From Tabrizicola aquatica (lineage in GTDB: Bacteria > Pseudomonadota > Alphaproteobacteria > Rhodobacterales > Rhodobacteraceae): a stretch of DNA of 64,000 bases. The DNA is taken from positions 1,116,001 to 1,180,000 of the forward strand of contig NZ_PJON01000001.1 in the NCBI RefSeq assembly GCF_002900975.1, read 5' to 3'. The stretch's first letter is position 1, and each line of letters begins with the position of its first letter. A program made the position numbers and the translations under genes. Positions 53,567 to 63,233 of this stretch are shown in pieces. The notes below the pieces were generated by a model. The model searched no databases and was not told where the DNA came from. It saw only the letters and a program-made list of their open reading frames with translations.

Positions 53567-54337
53567 TCAGGCGCGGGTGACGCGCGGCGGGGAGATGGCG
53601 GCGGCGAAGGCGTCCAGCACCGGCTCGGCCCCGTGGCTTTCCGCAAGGCGCAGAAGCTCGAACCGGATGCGCGCGACTTCGCGGTAATAGCTCAGGAACG
53701 CCGCGTTCAGCGCAGCGCCTGACACGGCACCGATCACCGGCACGGCCTGAGCGGCCAGTTTCTGCCCAAGCGCCGCGGCCAGCCTTGGGGCAACGGCGGC
53801 GATCACGCTTTGCACCGCCTGGCCGGTGATCGACAACCGGGCGGTCAGGAAACTGGTGTTGATCCCGTCATCGCTGGCCAAGGGGCTGCCCGCGCCAAAG
53901 ACGCGCAGGCATTCCTCGCGCACGGCAGGGGTGTCGGGGTCATAGCCCGCCGCCCGCGCCTCGGCCCGGATGGCGTTCAGGATCAGCGTCACCGTCACCG
54001 GCAGTTCGGCAATCGAGGTCGCAAGCCCCCCCGCACCCCCGGCCGCACCCGAGGCAAGGACCGCCATCATCGGACCACGCTCGCCCATGTCCGGGGCGCG
54101 GCCGGCCAGCCCATAGGCGGTTTCCAGCGCCTGGGCGGTGGCACGCTCGACATGGCCGCGATAGCGGTCGGGCACGACGGAAAGCTGGTTCTCCAGCGTG
54201 TTGCCCATGCGGTTGACCAGCCGCATCACCGGCCCGTTCGCGCGCTTGTAACGGCGGGCAAGCTCGGCAATCCGGGGGCCGGGATCGGCAACGGGCACGG
54301 GCAGGGAAACGGGCAGCGTCTGGTCCATCCCGTTCAT
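53567..54337 (-). CDS. EcsC-family protein
   Basis: A 256-residue protein of the EcsC family, named for the third gene of the Bacillus ecs locus. It shows the family's helical pattern: MRLVNRMGNTLENQLSVVPDRYRGH (in parts), ATAQALETAYGLAG, a Gly/Ala-rich membrane-active segment GAAGGAGGLATSIAELPVTVTLIL (in parts), and PVIGAVSGAALNAAFLSYY. Possibly membrane-associated. The function is not established in bacteria generally. Confidence 0.82.
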   Translation of the reverse strand: MNGMDQTLPVSLPVPVADPGPRIAELARRYKRANGPVMRLVNRMGNTLENQLSVVPDRYRGHVERATAQALETAYGLAGRAPDMGERGPMMAVLASGAAGGAGGLATSIAELPVTVTLILNAIRAEARAAGYDPDTPAVREECLRVFGAGSPLASDDGINTSFLTARLSITGQAVQSVIAAVAPRLAAALGQKLAAQAVPVIGAVSGAALNAAFLSYYREVARIRFELLRLAESHGAEPVLDAFAAAISPPRVTRA

Positions 54338-54367
54338 ATGGGGCCAGCGGCCCTGCGTGCAATGGGA

Positions 54368-54916
54368 TCAGGTGGCTTTCGCGACCTTGCCGGTCACGCC
54401 GGCCCAGGCGCCGGCCTTCAGCTCCAGCCCAAGGACACGGTCGGGGTTGGTGGGCGGCGGCATCTCGACCCCCTCCAGCCTGCGAAAGCCGAAGCGGGCG
54501 TAATAGGGCGCGTCGCCGACCAGCATTACCCGCTCCCACCCCAGGCGGCGGGCCTCGGCCAGGCTTTCGGTGATCAGCATCGCCCCCAGCCCCTCGCCCT
54601 GGTGGGTGGGGTGGACGGCCACGGGGCCCAAGAGCAGCACGTCATGCTCGCCGATCAGCGCGGGCCAGTAGCGGATCACGGCAGCCAGCGCGTTCTCGTC
54701 ATCCCGCAGGGTCAGGCACAGGGGCGCGACCGTCGGCACGCCGTCGCGCAGCCGGTAGGACGACAGCGCCGTGCGGCCGGGGGCAAAGCAGAGGTCATAG
54801 AGCGCCTCGACCTCCCACCAGTCATCCTCGGTCTCTTCCTCAAGCCGGTACACCAGCGCCCCGTCCCTTTCGACCGCCCCCGAATCTGCTTGATGCGCGC
54901 CGTAACATGGTCCCAT
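54368..54916 (-). CDS. GNAT-family N-acetyltransferase
   Basis: A 182-residue acetyltransferase of unknown substrate. Acetyl-CoA-binding motif A is in VAVHPTHQGEGLGAMLITES; then WERVMLVGDAPYYARFGFRRLEG, the pattern of the YhbS-type subgroup. It starts in the promoter region of the divergent flavin reductase gene; the exact start (ATG 54916) is uncertain, since no good ribosome-binding site is seen. Confidence 0.85.
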   Translation of the reverse strand: MGPCYGAHQADSGAVERDGALVYRLEEETEDDWWEVEALYDLCFAPGRTALSSYRLRDGVPTVAPLCLTLRDDENALAAVIRYWPALIGEHDVLLLGPVAVHPTHQGEGLGAMLITESLAEARRLGWERVMLVGDAPYYARFGFRRLEGVEMPPPTNPDRVLGLELKAGAWAGVTGKVAKAT

Positions 54917-54946
54917 GTCAGGATCAAATCGTTGAAAGGCATCAGC

Positions 54947-55528
54947 ATGTTCTACCGCCCAGCCGATGGCCACGGCCTGCGTCACAGCCCGTTCTCGGCC
55001 ATCGTCTCGCCCCGCCCCATCGCCTGGATTTCCACCCGTGGCGCGCAGGGCGACAACCTTGCGCCCTACAGCTTCTTCAACGCGGTGGGCTACACCCCGC
55101 CAAAGGTGATGTTCTCGGGCGATCCGCGCGACACGGTGGCGAATGTGCGCGCCACCGGCGTCTTTGCGGTGAACATCGTGGAAGAGGCCGCCTGGCGGCT
55201 GATGAACGAAACCTCGGCCCGCTTTCCGCATGGCACCGATGAATTCCAGGCCGTCGGCGTACCCAAGGCCGAGTGCAACGAGATCGACTGCCCCCGCGTC
55301 GATGGCGCGCCCGCCACGCTGGAATGCCGGGTGATCCAGATCCTGGACCTGCCAGTGGACGACCATCTGGTGGTGGGCGAGGTGGTGGGCATCCACCTGC
55401 GCGACGATTGCCTGGTCGATGGCCGCTTCGACGTGACCCGCTACCGCCCCGCCGCGCGGCTGGGCTATCACGACTATACCTTCGTCCGTGAGGTGGTGGA
55501 GTTGCGCCGCCCCAAGGACCCGGCCTGA
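54947..55528 (+). CDS. Flavin reductase-like domain protein
   Basis: A 193-residue FMN-binding split-barrel protein of the flavin reductase/DIM6-NTAB family. Motif SPFSAIVSPRPIAWIST near the N-terminus binds flavin; then NLAPYSFFNAVGYTPPKVMFS and the DTVANVRATGVFAVNIV strand. It may supply reduced flavin to a monooxygenase or bind FMN itself. Ribosome-binding site GAAAGG lies 7-8 bases before the ATG. Its 3' end overlaps that of the convergent LysR gene by 55 bases. Confidence 0.9.
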   Translation: MFYRPADGHGLRHSPFSAIVSPRPIAWISTRGAQGDNLAPYSFFNAVGYTPPKVMFSGDPRDTVANVRATGVFAVNIVEEAAWRLMNETSARFPHGTDEFQAVGVPKAECNEIDCPRVDGAPATLECRVIQILDLPVDDHLVVGEVVGIHLRDDCLVDGRFDVTRYRPAARLGYHDYTFVREVVELRRPKDPA

Positions 55529-56466
55529 TCCCCGCCCGGCAGGCTTAGCCCGACGATCCCCAGCACGGTTTCCGCCGCCGCCGTCAGCCGTGCGCCCTTG
55601 CGGGTGAGCAGGCTGTAGGGCGCAACCTCGATGCCAAGATCCAGCCGCAGCTGCACCAGCGGCGCATCGGGACCGCGCGCGAACTGGTCGGCGACCGCCT
55701 GCGCCAGCGGGGCCACCACGTTGGACTGATGCAACAGCGCCAGCGTCAGCAGGAACGACGCGGTGGACAGTCGCTGGCTGGGCCGCGGCAGCCCCAGCGC
55801 CGCCAGCCGCGCCAGCACCGCCTGGGTCAGCGGGCTTTCCTCGCCCGGCAGGACCCAGTCATAACCCATAAGCTCGCCCGGACCCTGCGGCGGGCGCTCC
55901 GCCAGATGGTGCCCCTTGCGCACCACCAGCGCCACGGGTTCCGGCGCGATCACCCGCCCGTCGAAAAGCCCGGCATCCACCCCCGCCGGCACCCGGCCGA
56001 TCACAAAGTCCAGCCGACCCGAGGCCAACTGGTCGCACAGAATGTCCGAGGCGGCGACGACCACCTCGGACTCGATGCGCGGATGCGACAGGCGCGCGGT
56101 GCGCAAGGCGGGCAAGACGATGTCCAGCGCCGGGGCCGTCACCGCGCCGATCCGCACCCGGCCCACGCCCCCCGCCGCGATCTCGGCCACCTCGCGGCCG
56201 GCTTCGGCCAGTTCCTGCATGACCCGGCCCGCCCGGTCGGCCAGCACGCGCCCGGCTTCGGTCAGCATCACCCCCCGCCCGGCCCGCGTCCGCACCGGCA
56301 GGCCCAGCATCTCCTCAACCTCGGACAACAGGCGCGAGGCGGCGGGCTGCGCGATCCCCAAACGTTCGGCCGCGGACCCGATCTGGCCGGTCTCGGCAAA
56401 GGCCGCCATCATCTGCAAATGGCTAAGCTTGAGGCCCCGGGTCAGAAGGGCTGGCAGGCTTTTCAT
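55474..56466 (-). CDS. LysR-family regulator, GbpR-like
   Basis: A 330-residue LysR regulator. HTH: LKLSHLQMMAAFAETGQIGSAAERLGIAQPAASRLLSEVEEM (in parts), then a two-lobe effector domain (VRIGAVTAPALDIVLPALR, and GRLDFVIGRV). It is divergent from chvE-ggu, exactly the place of gbpR in Agrobacterium, where GbpR activates chvE in response to galactose or arabinose. The start at 56466 is MKSLPALLTRG; the C-terminus ends SKTV-type RTSRTKV and overlaps the flavin reductase gene end. Confidence 0.88.
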   Translation of the reverse strand: MKSLPALLTRGLKLSHLQMMAAFAETGQIGSAAERLGIAQPAASRLLSEVEEMLGLPVRTRAGRGVMLTEAGRVLADRAGRVMQELAEAGREVAEIAAGGVGRVRIGAVTAPALDIVLPALRTARLSHPRIESEVVVAASDILCDQLASGRLDFVIGRVPAGVDAGLFDGRVIAPEPVALVVRKGHHLAERPPQGPGELMGYDWVLPGEESPLTQAVLARLAALGLPRPSQRLSTASFLLTLALLHQSNVVAPLAQAVADQFARGPDAPLVQLRLDLGIEVAPYSLLTRKGARLTAAAETVLGIVGLSLPGGDQAGSLGRRNSTTSRTKV

Positions 56467-56604
56467 ATCATGCCCGTTATCTATCAATCGCAAAACATGA
56501 TTTGACGGATATGTGGGCAGATTGCAAACACCATCACAGACCTGACCCGAACCGGGCACAGGCAGACCGCGGGCCAAGGTCCCGCCACCCAGGGAGGAAT
56601 ACCC
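56467..56604. promoter_or_regulatory. Divergent control region of the LysR gene and chvE operon
   Basis: 138 bases between the two starts. A TTGACG lies at 56502-56507 and AT-rich sequence precedes it at 56480-56500, as expected for a LysR-activated promoter, but the -10 box is weak. AGGGAGGA at 56591-56598 is the chvE ribosome-binding site. Confidence 0.45.
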
Positions 56605-57672
56605 ATGCAACTTTCCCGACGCGCGCTGCTCGCGCTTGCTTCCGTCATGCCGCTGGCCTCGCTGCCGGCTTTTGCCCAGGACAAGGGCACTGTCGGCATC
56701 GCCATGCCGACCAAGTCGTCCTCGCGCTGGATCTCGGACGGCCAGTCGATGGTCGACCAGTTCACCGCCGCCGGCTACGCGACCGACCTGCAATATGCCG
56801 AAGATGACATCCCGACCCAGCTGGCCCAGGTCGAGAACATGATCACCAAGGGCGTGAACGTCCTGGTCATCGCCGCCATCGACGGCACCACCCTGTCGAA
56901 CGCGCTGGAAAACGCCGCCGCAGCCGGGATCAAGGTCATCGCCTATGACCGCCTGATCCGGGATTCGGGCGCGGTCGACTATTACGCCACCTTCGACAAC
57001 TTCAAGGTCGGCGTGCAGCAGGCCGAGAGCCTGGTCGCGGGCCTGAAGGAACGCTTCCCGGATGCCAAGCCGTGGAACGTCGAACTCTTCGGCGGCAGCC
57101 CGGACGACAACAACGCCTTCTTCTTCTACAACGGCGCGATGTCGGTCCTCGACCCGCTGATCGCGGACGGCAGCATCGTGATCCCGTCGGGCCAGATGGG
57201 CATGGACGTGGTCGGCACCCTGCGCTGGGACGGCGCGGTCGCGCAGTCGCGGATGGACAACCTTCTGTCCGCCAACTACGGCGACAAGCAGCTGCACGGC
57301 GCGCTGTCGCCCTATGATGGCCTCTCCATCGGCATCCTGTCGTCGCTGAAGGGCGTGGGCTATGGCTCGGGCGATCTGCCGATGCCGATCGTCACCGGCC
57401 AGGACGCCGAAGTCCCCTCGGTCAAGTCGATGATGGCGGGTGAGCAGTACTCGACCGTGTTCAAGGACACCCGCGCGCTGGCGGGCGTCACCGTCAAGAT
57501 GGTGGATGCGATCCTGCAGGGCGGCGAGCCCGAGATCAACGACACCTCGACCTATGACAACGGCGTCAAGGTCGTGCCGTCCTACCTGCTGGAGCCGATC
57601 TCGCTTGGCGTTGCCGACATCGAGAAGGTGCTGGTGGAATCCGGCTACTACACGGCCGATCAGCTGAAATAA
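56605..57672 (+). CDS. chvE: ChvE-type periplasmic sugar-binding protein
   Basis: A 355-residue periplasmic binding protein for galactose, arabinose and related sugars; in Agrobacterium it also presents sugars to the VirA kinase. Signal peptide to about residue 24 (LPAFAQ). Family signatures: [24 protein letters not shown] (in parts), [34 protein letters not shown] with the sugar-stacking residues, and [20 protein letters not shown] near the C-terminus. Followed by a strong intercistronic hairpin and then the ATPase gene gguA. Confidence 0.95.
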   Translation: MQLSRRALLALASVMPLASLPAFAQDKGTVGIAMPTKSSSRWISDGQSMVDQFTAAGYATDLQYAEDDIPTQLAQVENMITKGVNVLVIAAIDGTTLSNALENAAAAGIKVIAYDRLIRDSGAVDYYATFDNFKVGVQQAESLVAGLKERFPDAKPWNVELFGGSPDDNNAFFFYNGAMSVLDPLIADGSIVIPSGQMGMDVVGTLRWDGAVAQSRMDNLLSANYGDKQLHGALSPYDGLSIGILSSLKGVGYGSGDLPMPIVTGQDAEVPSVKSMMAGEQYSTVFKDTRALAGVTVKMVDAILQGGEPEINDTSTYDNGVKVVPSYLLEPISLGVADIEKVLVESGYYTADQLK

Positions 57673-57683
57673 GCTGAACGGCC

Positions 57684-57726
57684 CATGCCCGCCGGACCCG
57701 CGCTCCCCGTGGTCCCGGCGGGCATG
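57684..57726 (+). promoter_or_regulatory. Intercistronic hairpin between chvE and gguA
   Basis: CATGCCCGCCGG-ACC pairs with GGTCCCGGCGGGCATG, a 15-bp stem with one bulged G and a 12-base loop, without a T run. Such hairpins stabilise the upstream message and keep the binding protein in excess over the ATPase and permease. Confidence 0.75.
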
Positions 57727-57745
57727 ACTTCACCAAGGGGGAATC

Positions 57746-59275
57746 ATGGCCGCACTTCTGGAAATGCGCGGGATCAGCAAGATCTTTCCGGGCGTGCGCG
57801 CGCTGGACCGCGTGAACCTGACCGTGGAACAGGGCGAAATCCACGCGATCTGCGGTGAGAACGGCGCGGGCAAGTCCACGCTGATGAAGGTGCTGTCCGG
57901 CGTCTATCCCCATGGCTCTTACGACGGCGAAATCCATTACGATGGCGAGGTCCTGGCCCTGCGCGGCATCCGCGACAGCGAGGCGAAGGGCATCATCATC
58001 ATCCACCAGGAACTGGCGCTGGTCCCCCTCCTGTCGATTGCCGAAAACCTGTTTCTCGGCAACGAGGTCGCGCGCGGTCAGGTCATCAACTGGCCCAGGA
58101 CCTATCAACGGACCGAGGAACTGTTGGCCAAGGTCGGCCTGAAGGAGCCCCCCACCACCAAGGTGGAAAAGCTGGGCGTCGGCAAGCAGCAGTTGATCGA
58201 GATTGCCAAGGCCCTGGCCAAGGATGTGCGGCTTCTCATCCTCGACGAACCCACGGCCGCGCTTCAGGAAAACGACAGCCAGAAGCTTCTGGACCTGATG
58301 CTGGAGCTCAAGACCCAGGGTGTCACCCAGATCATCATCAGCCACAAGCTGAACGAAATCTCCCGCGTTGCCGACCGGATCACCGTGATCCGCGACGGCG
58401 CGACCGTCTCGACCATGGACCGCCACGAGATCACCGAGGACCGGATCATCCGCGACATGGTCGGCCGCGACATGGCGCACCGCTATCCCGAGCGCACCCC
58501 GAAGATCGGTGACGTGCTGATGGAGGTGAAGGGCTGGAACGTCTGGCACCCCGAACAGGCCGGGCGGCAGGTGATCAAGTCCGCCAGCCTGACCGTCCGC
58601 AAGGGCGAGATCGTCGGCATCGCCGGCCTGATGGGCACCGGCCGCACCGAACTGGCGATGAGCCTTTTCGGCCGCAGCTATGGCCGCAACATCAGCGGCG
58701 AAATCCTTATGGGTGGCAAGCCCGTGGATACCTCGACCGTCGCAAAAGCCATCGACGCGGGCCTCTCCTATGTGACCGAGGACCGCAAGGCCCTGGGCCT
58801 TGTCCTGGAAGAACCGATCACCCGCAACATCACCCTGGCGAACCTTGCCGGCGTTGCGGTGCGCGGCGTCCTGGACAAGCGGCGCGAGACGCAGGTGGCC
58901 GAGGGCTACCGCAAGCAGATGTCGATCCGCACGCCGGGGGTGTTCCAGAAGGCGGTGAACCTGTCGGGCGGCAACCAGCAGAAGGTGGTCCTGTCCAAGT
59001 GGCTCTTCACCGACCCCGAGGTGCTGATCCTGGACGAACCCACCCGCGGTATCGACGTTGGCGCGAAATTTGAAATCTACGGAATCATGAACCAGCTGGC
59101 CGAGATGGGCAAAGGCGTGGTGATGATCTCCTCTGAAATGCCCGAGCTTCTGGGCATGTGCGACCGGGTCTACGTGATGAACGAAGGCCGGATCGTGGGC
59201 GAACTCACCCGCGACCAGGCCAGCCAGGAGGCGATCATGGCGCTGATCCTGAAAGACAGCGGAAAGGCGGCGTGA
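57746..59275 (+). CDS. gguA: Sugar ABC transporter ATPase
   Basis: A 509-residue double-cassette ATPase of the CUT2 class. First cassette: P-loop [32 protein letters not shown] with Walker [14 protein letters not shown]. Second cassette: [20 protein letters not shown] (degenerate P-loop), and [17 protein letters not shown] with Walker [14 protein letters not shown]. Energises uptake with the permease GguB and ChvE. The stop overlaps the gguB start (TGATG). Confidence 0.96.
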   Translation: MAALLEMRGISKIFPGVRALDRVNLTVEQGEIHAICGENGAGKSTLMKVLSGVYPHGSYDGEIHYDGEVLALRGIRDSEAKGIIIIHQELALVPLLSIAENLFLGNEVARGQVINWPRTYQRTEELLAKVGLKEPPTTKVEKLGVGKQQLIEIAKALAKDVRLLILDEPTAALQENDSQKLLDLMLELKTQGVTQIIISHKLNEISRVADRITVIRDGATVSTMDRHEITEDRIIRDMVGRDMAHRYPERTPKIGDVLMEVKGWNVWHPEQAGRQVIKSASLTVRKGEIVGIAGLMGTGRTELAMSLFGRSYGRNISGEILMGGKPVDTSTVAKAIDAGLSYVTEDRKALGLVLEEPITRNITLANLAGVAVRGVLDKRRETQVAEGYRKQMSIRTPGVFQKAVNLSGGNQQKVVLSKWLFTDPEVLILDEPTRGIDVGAKFEIYGIMNQLAEMGKGVVMISSEMPELLGMCDRVYVMNEGRIVGELTRDQASQEAIMALILKDSGKAA

Positions 59276-60489
59276 TGAGCGACAGCGTGAACGAGGGCAG
59301 CGGTATCAAGGCCCGTCTGGGCGGGCATCTGCGGGAAAACGGGATGCTTCTGGCGCTGGTCGCCATCGTGTTCTTCTTTACCGTGGTGGTCCGCGCGTCG
59401 ATCGACGTCGATTTCCTGTCGGCGCAGAACATCACCAACCTGTTCCTGCAGAACTCATACGTCATCATCATGGCACTGGGGATGCTATTGGTGATCGTGG
59501 CCGGGCATATCGACCTGTCGGTAGGCTCGGTCGCGGCCTTTACCGGGGCTGTTGCCGCCGCGTTGACCGTGCAACAGGGCCTGCCGGTCTGGATCGTGAT
59601 CCCCGCGACCCTGGTGGTCGGCGGCCTGATCGGCGCGGCGCAGGGCTATTGGGTCGCCTACTGGCGCATCCCGTCCTTCATCGTGACCCTGGCGGGGATG
59701 TTGATCTTCCGCGGCCTGACGCTGTGGCTTCTGGGCGGGCAGAACATCGGGCCCTTCCCCAAGTCCTTCCAGGGCATGTCCACCGGCTTTATCCCCGACC
59801 TTTTCGGCGATTGGGACCAGGCGCTGCTGGGCCTTGAACGCCTGAACGGCACCGCGATCCTGGTCGTCGTCATCGCGGCCGCGGTCCTCATCTGGCTGGG
59901 CCTGCGTGCCCGCGCCCGTGACATCGAGTTCGGGATCACCCCGGAACCCACCGGCCTCTTCTGGGCGCGCAATATCGTCGTTTCGGCCGCGCTGGTCTTT
60001 GTCGGCTGGAAACTCGCGCAGTTCCGCGGCCTGCCGAACGTGCTGGTCATCCTGGTGATCCTGACCGTCCTTTACGCCTTCTTCACCGAGAACACGACCG
60101 CCGGCCGCCGTATCTATGCCACCGGCGGGAACGAGAAGGCGGCCAAGCTCTCCGGCATCCGCACCAACCGATTGGTGTTCTGGTGCTTCGTCAACATGGG
60201 CGTCCTGGCCGCGCTGGCGGGGATGATCATCACCGCCCGCCTGAACTCGGCCACCCCCAAGGCCGGCACCGGCTTTGAACTCGACGTGATCGCCGCCGTC
60301 TTCATCGGCGGGGCCTCGATGGCGGGCGGGTCCGGCAAGATCGTCGGCGTCGTGATCGGCGCGCTGATCATGGGCGTGATGAACAACGGCATGTCGATCA
60401 TGGGCATCGGCATCGACTACCAGCAGGTGATCAAGGGGCTGGTCCTTCTCGCCGCCGTGATCTTCGACGTCTACAACAAGAACAAATGA
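59275..60489 (+). CDS. gguB: Sugar ABC transporter permease
   Basis: A 404-residue CUT2-class permease with about ten helices: YVIIMALGMLLVIVAGHIDLSVGSV (in parts) and the GAVAAALT helix, IPSFIVTLAGMLIFRGL, then a long insert (about 175-240) typical of GguB/XylH-like proteins, and FIGGASMAGGSGKIVGVVIGALIMGVM (in parts) near the end. It starts inside the gguA stop codon and is followed after 7 bases by gguC. Confidence 0.96.
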   Translation: MSDSVNEGSGIKARLGGHLRENGMLLALVAIVFFFTVVVRASIDVDFLSAQNITNLFLQNSYVIIMALGMLLVIVAGHIDLSVGSVAAFTGAVAAALTVQQGLPVWIVIPATLVVGGLIGAAQGYWVAYWRIPSFIVTLAGMLIFRGLTLWLLGGQNIGPFPKSFQGMSTGFIPDLFGDWDQALLGLERLNGTAILVVVIAAAVLIWLGLRARARDIEFGITPEPTGLFWARNIVVSAALVFVGWKLAQFRGLPNVLVILVILTVLYAFFTENTTAGRRIYATGGNEKAAKLSGIRTNRLVFWCFVNMGVLAALAGMIITARLNSATPKAGTGFELDVIAAVFIGGASMAGGSGKIVGVVIGALIMGVMNNGMSIMGIGIDYQQVIKGLVLLAAVIFDVYNKNK

Positions 60490-60496
60490 GGCCAAG

Positions 60497-61489
60497 ATGC
60501 TGATTTCGCAGATCATCCGCCCCGACGGCACCCTGGCCGTCGTCGCGCGTGAAGGCTCTGAGGCCGCGGTGGTCAAGGGCGCCGCCTCGACCTATGCCCT
60601 GGCGCAGGAAGCCATCGCCAGCGGCCAGAGCCTTGCCGCCACTATTGCCGCCCATGGCCTGGGCGAGGCGGTGGACCTGGCCCGCCTGCTGGACGAAGGC
60701 CGCGTGACCCTGCCCGTCACCCACCCCGACCCGGCCCACCTGCACCTGACCGGCACCGGCCTCACCCACCTTGGCAGCGCCTCGGCCCGCGACGCGATGC
60801 ACGCCAAGCTGGACGGTGCCGAGGTGCTGACCGACAGCATGCGCATGTTCAAGATGGGGCTGGAGGGCGGCCGCCCCGCCGCCGGGCAGATCGGCGTCCA
60901 GCCGGAATGGTTCTACAAGGGCAACGGCCACGCCGCCGTCGCCCCCGGCCAGCCCCTGACCGCCCCCGGCTGCGCCGAAGATGGCGGCGAGGAACCCGAG
61001 GTCGCCGGCATCTATATCATAGCGCCCGACGGCCAGCCCTTCCGCATCGGCTGGGCGCTGGCCAACGAATTCTCGGACCATGTGATCGAGAAGGTGAACT
61101 ACCTCTGGCTCGCCCATTCCAAGCTGCGCCCGGCCAGTTTCGGCCCGGAAATCCTGGTTGGCGACCTGCCCGCTGATCTGCAAGGCACCAGCCGCATCCG
61201 CCGCAATGGCCGCGTGATCTGGGAAAAGCCCTTCCTCAGCGGAGAGGCGAACATGTCCCACACCTATGCCAACCTGGAACACCACCACTTCAAGTATGGC
61301 ATCTTCTGCCAGCCCGGCGACCTGCACGTCCACATGTTCGGCACCGCCACCCTGTCGGTTGCCGATGGCATCAAGACCGAAGCCGGGGATATGTTCGAGA
61401 TCGAGGCCCCGCCCTTTGGCCTGCCCCTGAAGAACCCGCTCGCCTTCGCGCCCCGCGAAACCGGCCCTGCCCTAGTGAAAGCCCTGTGA
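60497..61489 (+). CDS. gguC: GguC/AraD1-family protein (fumarylacetoacetate hydrolase fold)
   Basis: A 330-residue FAH-fold protein of the GguC/AraD1 type. FAH signatures: VQPEWFYKGNGHAAVAPGQPL (in parts), GGEEPEVAGIYIIAPDG, and WALANEFSDHVIEKVNYLWLAHSKLRPASFGPE (in parts: NEFSDH, SKLRPASFGPE). The fold has acid and metal sites typical of 2-keto acid hydrolases/dehydratases. The neighbouring L-arabinonate dehydratase makes 2-keto-3-deoxy-L-arabinonate, so GguC probably takes that intermediate onward. From pathway position, not proof. Confidence 0.9.
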   Translation: MLISQIIRPDGTLAVVAREGSEAAVVKGAASTYALAQEAIASGQSLAATIAAHGLGEAVDLARLLDEGRVTLPVTHPDPAHLHLTGTGLTHLGSASARDAMHAKLDGAEVLTDSMRMFKMGLEGGRPAAGQIGVQPEWFYKGNGHAAVAPGQPLTAPGCAEDGGEEPEVAGIYIIAPDGQPFRIGWALANEFSDHVIEKVNYLWLAHSKLRPASFGPEILVGDLPADLQGTSRIRRNGRVIWEKPFLSGEANMSHTYANLEHHHFKYGIFCQPGDLHVHMFGTATLSVADGIKTEAGDMFEIEAPPFGLPLKNPLAFAPRETGPALVKAL

Positions 61490-61490
61490 G

Positions 61491-63233
61491 ATGACCTTCA
61501 AACCCGCCGCCTGGCCCCGCAAGCTTCGCAGCCAAGAATGGTTCGCCGGCACGTCCAAGGACGCGATCTATCACCGCTCCTGGATGAAGAACCAGGGCTT
61601 GCCGCCCGACCTCTTCGACGGCCGGCCGGTGATCGGCATTCTGAACACCTTCAGCGAGGCCAACCCCTGCAACGCCCACCTGAACGACCTGGCCGAACGG
61701 GTAAAGCATGGCGTCTATGAGGCGGGCGGCTTCCCGATCATCGTCCCGGTCTTTTCCGTGTCCGAATCCGCCTTCCGCCCCACGGCGATGATGTTCCGCA
61801 ACCTTGCCGCCATGGCGGTCGAGGAAACCATCCGCGGCCAGATGATGGACGGCGTCGTCTGCCTGGTCGGCTGCGACAAGACCACGCCCTCGCTTCTGAT
61901 GGGCGCGGCTTCGGTGGACCTGCCGACGATCATGGTCAGTGGCGGGCCGATGCTGAACGGCTATTTCCGGGGCGAACGCGTCGGCTCGGGCACGCACCTG
62001 TGGAAGTTCTCCGAGGCCGTGAAGGCCGGCGAGATGACCGCCGAGGAATTCGTCGAGGCGGAAGCCTCCATGTCCCGCTCGCCAGGGTCGTGCAACACGA
62101 TGGGCACCGCCTCTACCATGGCCTCGATGGCCGAGGCGCTGGGGATGACCCTCTCTGGCAACGCCGCGATCCCGGCGGTGGACAGCCGTCGCCGCGTCAT
62201 GGCCCACATGACCGGCCGCCGCATCGTGCAGATGGTGAAGGACGACCTGAAACCCTCGGACATCCTGACCCGCGACGCGTTCCAGAACGCGATCCGCGCC
62301 AATGCGGCCATTGGCGGGTCCACCAACGCGGTCATCCACCTGCTGGCCATCGCCGGCCGCTGCGGGATCGACCTGACGCTGAACGACTGGGACGCCTGGG
62401 GCAAGGACGTGCCCACGATCGTAAACCTGATGCCCTCGGGCAAGTACCTGATGGAGGAATTCTTCTACGCCGGTGGCCTTCCCGCCGTGATGAAACGGCT
62501 GGGCGAGGCGGGCCTGCTGAACAAGGACGCGCTGACCGTCTCCGGCGGCCCGGTCTGGGACGAGGTCAAGGATGTCCGCAGCCACAATGACGACGTGATC
62601 CTGCCGGCCGAAAAGGCACTGGCCCAGTCGGGCGGCATCGTCGTGGTGAAGGGCAACCTCGCCCCCGATGGCGCGGTCCTGAAACCCTCCGCCGCGACGC
62701 CCGCCCTGATGCAGCACCGCGGCCGCGCCGTGGTGTTCGAGGATATCGACGACTACAAGGCGCGGATCGAGGACGAGGCGCTGGATATCGACGAGACCTG
62801 CGTCATGGTCCTGAAGAACTGCGGCCCGCGCGGATACCCGGGGATGGCCGAGGTCGGCAACATGGGCCTGCCGCCCAAGGTGCTGCGCAAGGGGATCACC
62901 GACATGGTCCGCATCTCGGACGCCCGGATGTCGGGCACCGCCTACGGCACCGTGGTCCTGCACACCTCGCCCGAGGCTGCACGCGGCGGCCCCTTGGCGG
63001 TGGTACGGTCGGGTGACTTCATCGAGCTGGACGTCGCCAACCGCCGCCTGCATCTGGATATATCGGACGAAGAACTCGCCGCCCGGCTGGCGGCCTGGAA
63101 ACCGGCGGTGGAGCCTCCGGCGGGCGGCTATGCCAAGCTCTACCACGACCACGTCCAGGGGGCCGACAAGGGGGCCGACATGGACTTCCTGATCGGCTGC
63201 CGTGGCAACGCGGTCGCGCGGGAAAGCCACTGA
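61491..63233 (+). CDS. araC: L-arabinonate dehydratase (IlvD/Edd family)
   Basis: A 580-residue dehydratase of the IlvD/Edd family, very similar from memory to the characterised Rhizobium leguminosarum L-arabinonate dehydratase. The [2Fe-2S] cluster Cys are in NPCNAH (60), CDKTTP (128) and GSCNTMGTAST (about 201); catalytic Lys is next to the second Cys, and SDARMSGTAYGT carries the alkoxide Ser. Converts L-arabinonate (or D-fuconate/galactonate) to 2-keto-3-deoxy acids. Gene symbol follows Azospirillum and is not the E. coli regulator. One base separates it from gguC. Confidence 0.92.
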   Translation: MTFKPAAWPRKLRSQEWFAGTSKDAIYHRSWMKNQGLPPDLFDGRPVIGILNTFSEANPCNAHLNDLAERVKHGVYEAGGFPIIVPVFSVSESAFRPTAMMFRNLAAMAVEETIRGQMMDGVVCLVGCDKTTPSLLMGAASVDLPTIMVSGGPMLNGYFRGERVGSGTHLWKFSEAVKAGEMTAEEFVEAEASMSRSPGSCNTMGTASTMASMAEALGMTLSGNAAIPAVDSRRRVMAHMTGRRIVQMVKDDLKPSDILTRDAFQNAIRANAAIGGSTNAVIHLLAIAGRCGIDLTLNDWDAWGKDVPTIVNLMPSGKYLMEEFFYAGGLPAVMKRLGEAGLLNKDALTVSGGPVWDEVKDVRSHNDDVILPAEKALAQSGGIVVVKGNLAPDGAVLKPSAATPALMQHRGRAVVFEDIDDYKARIEDEALDIDETCVMVLKNCGPRGYPGMAEVGNMGLPPKVLRKGITDMVRISDARMSGTAYGTVVLHTSPEAARGGPLAVVRSGDFIELDVANRRLHLDISDEELAARLAAWKPAVEPPAGGYAKLYHDHVQGADKGADMDFLIGCRGNAVARESH

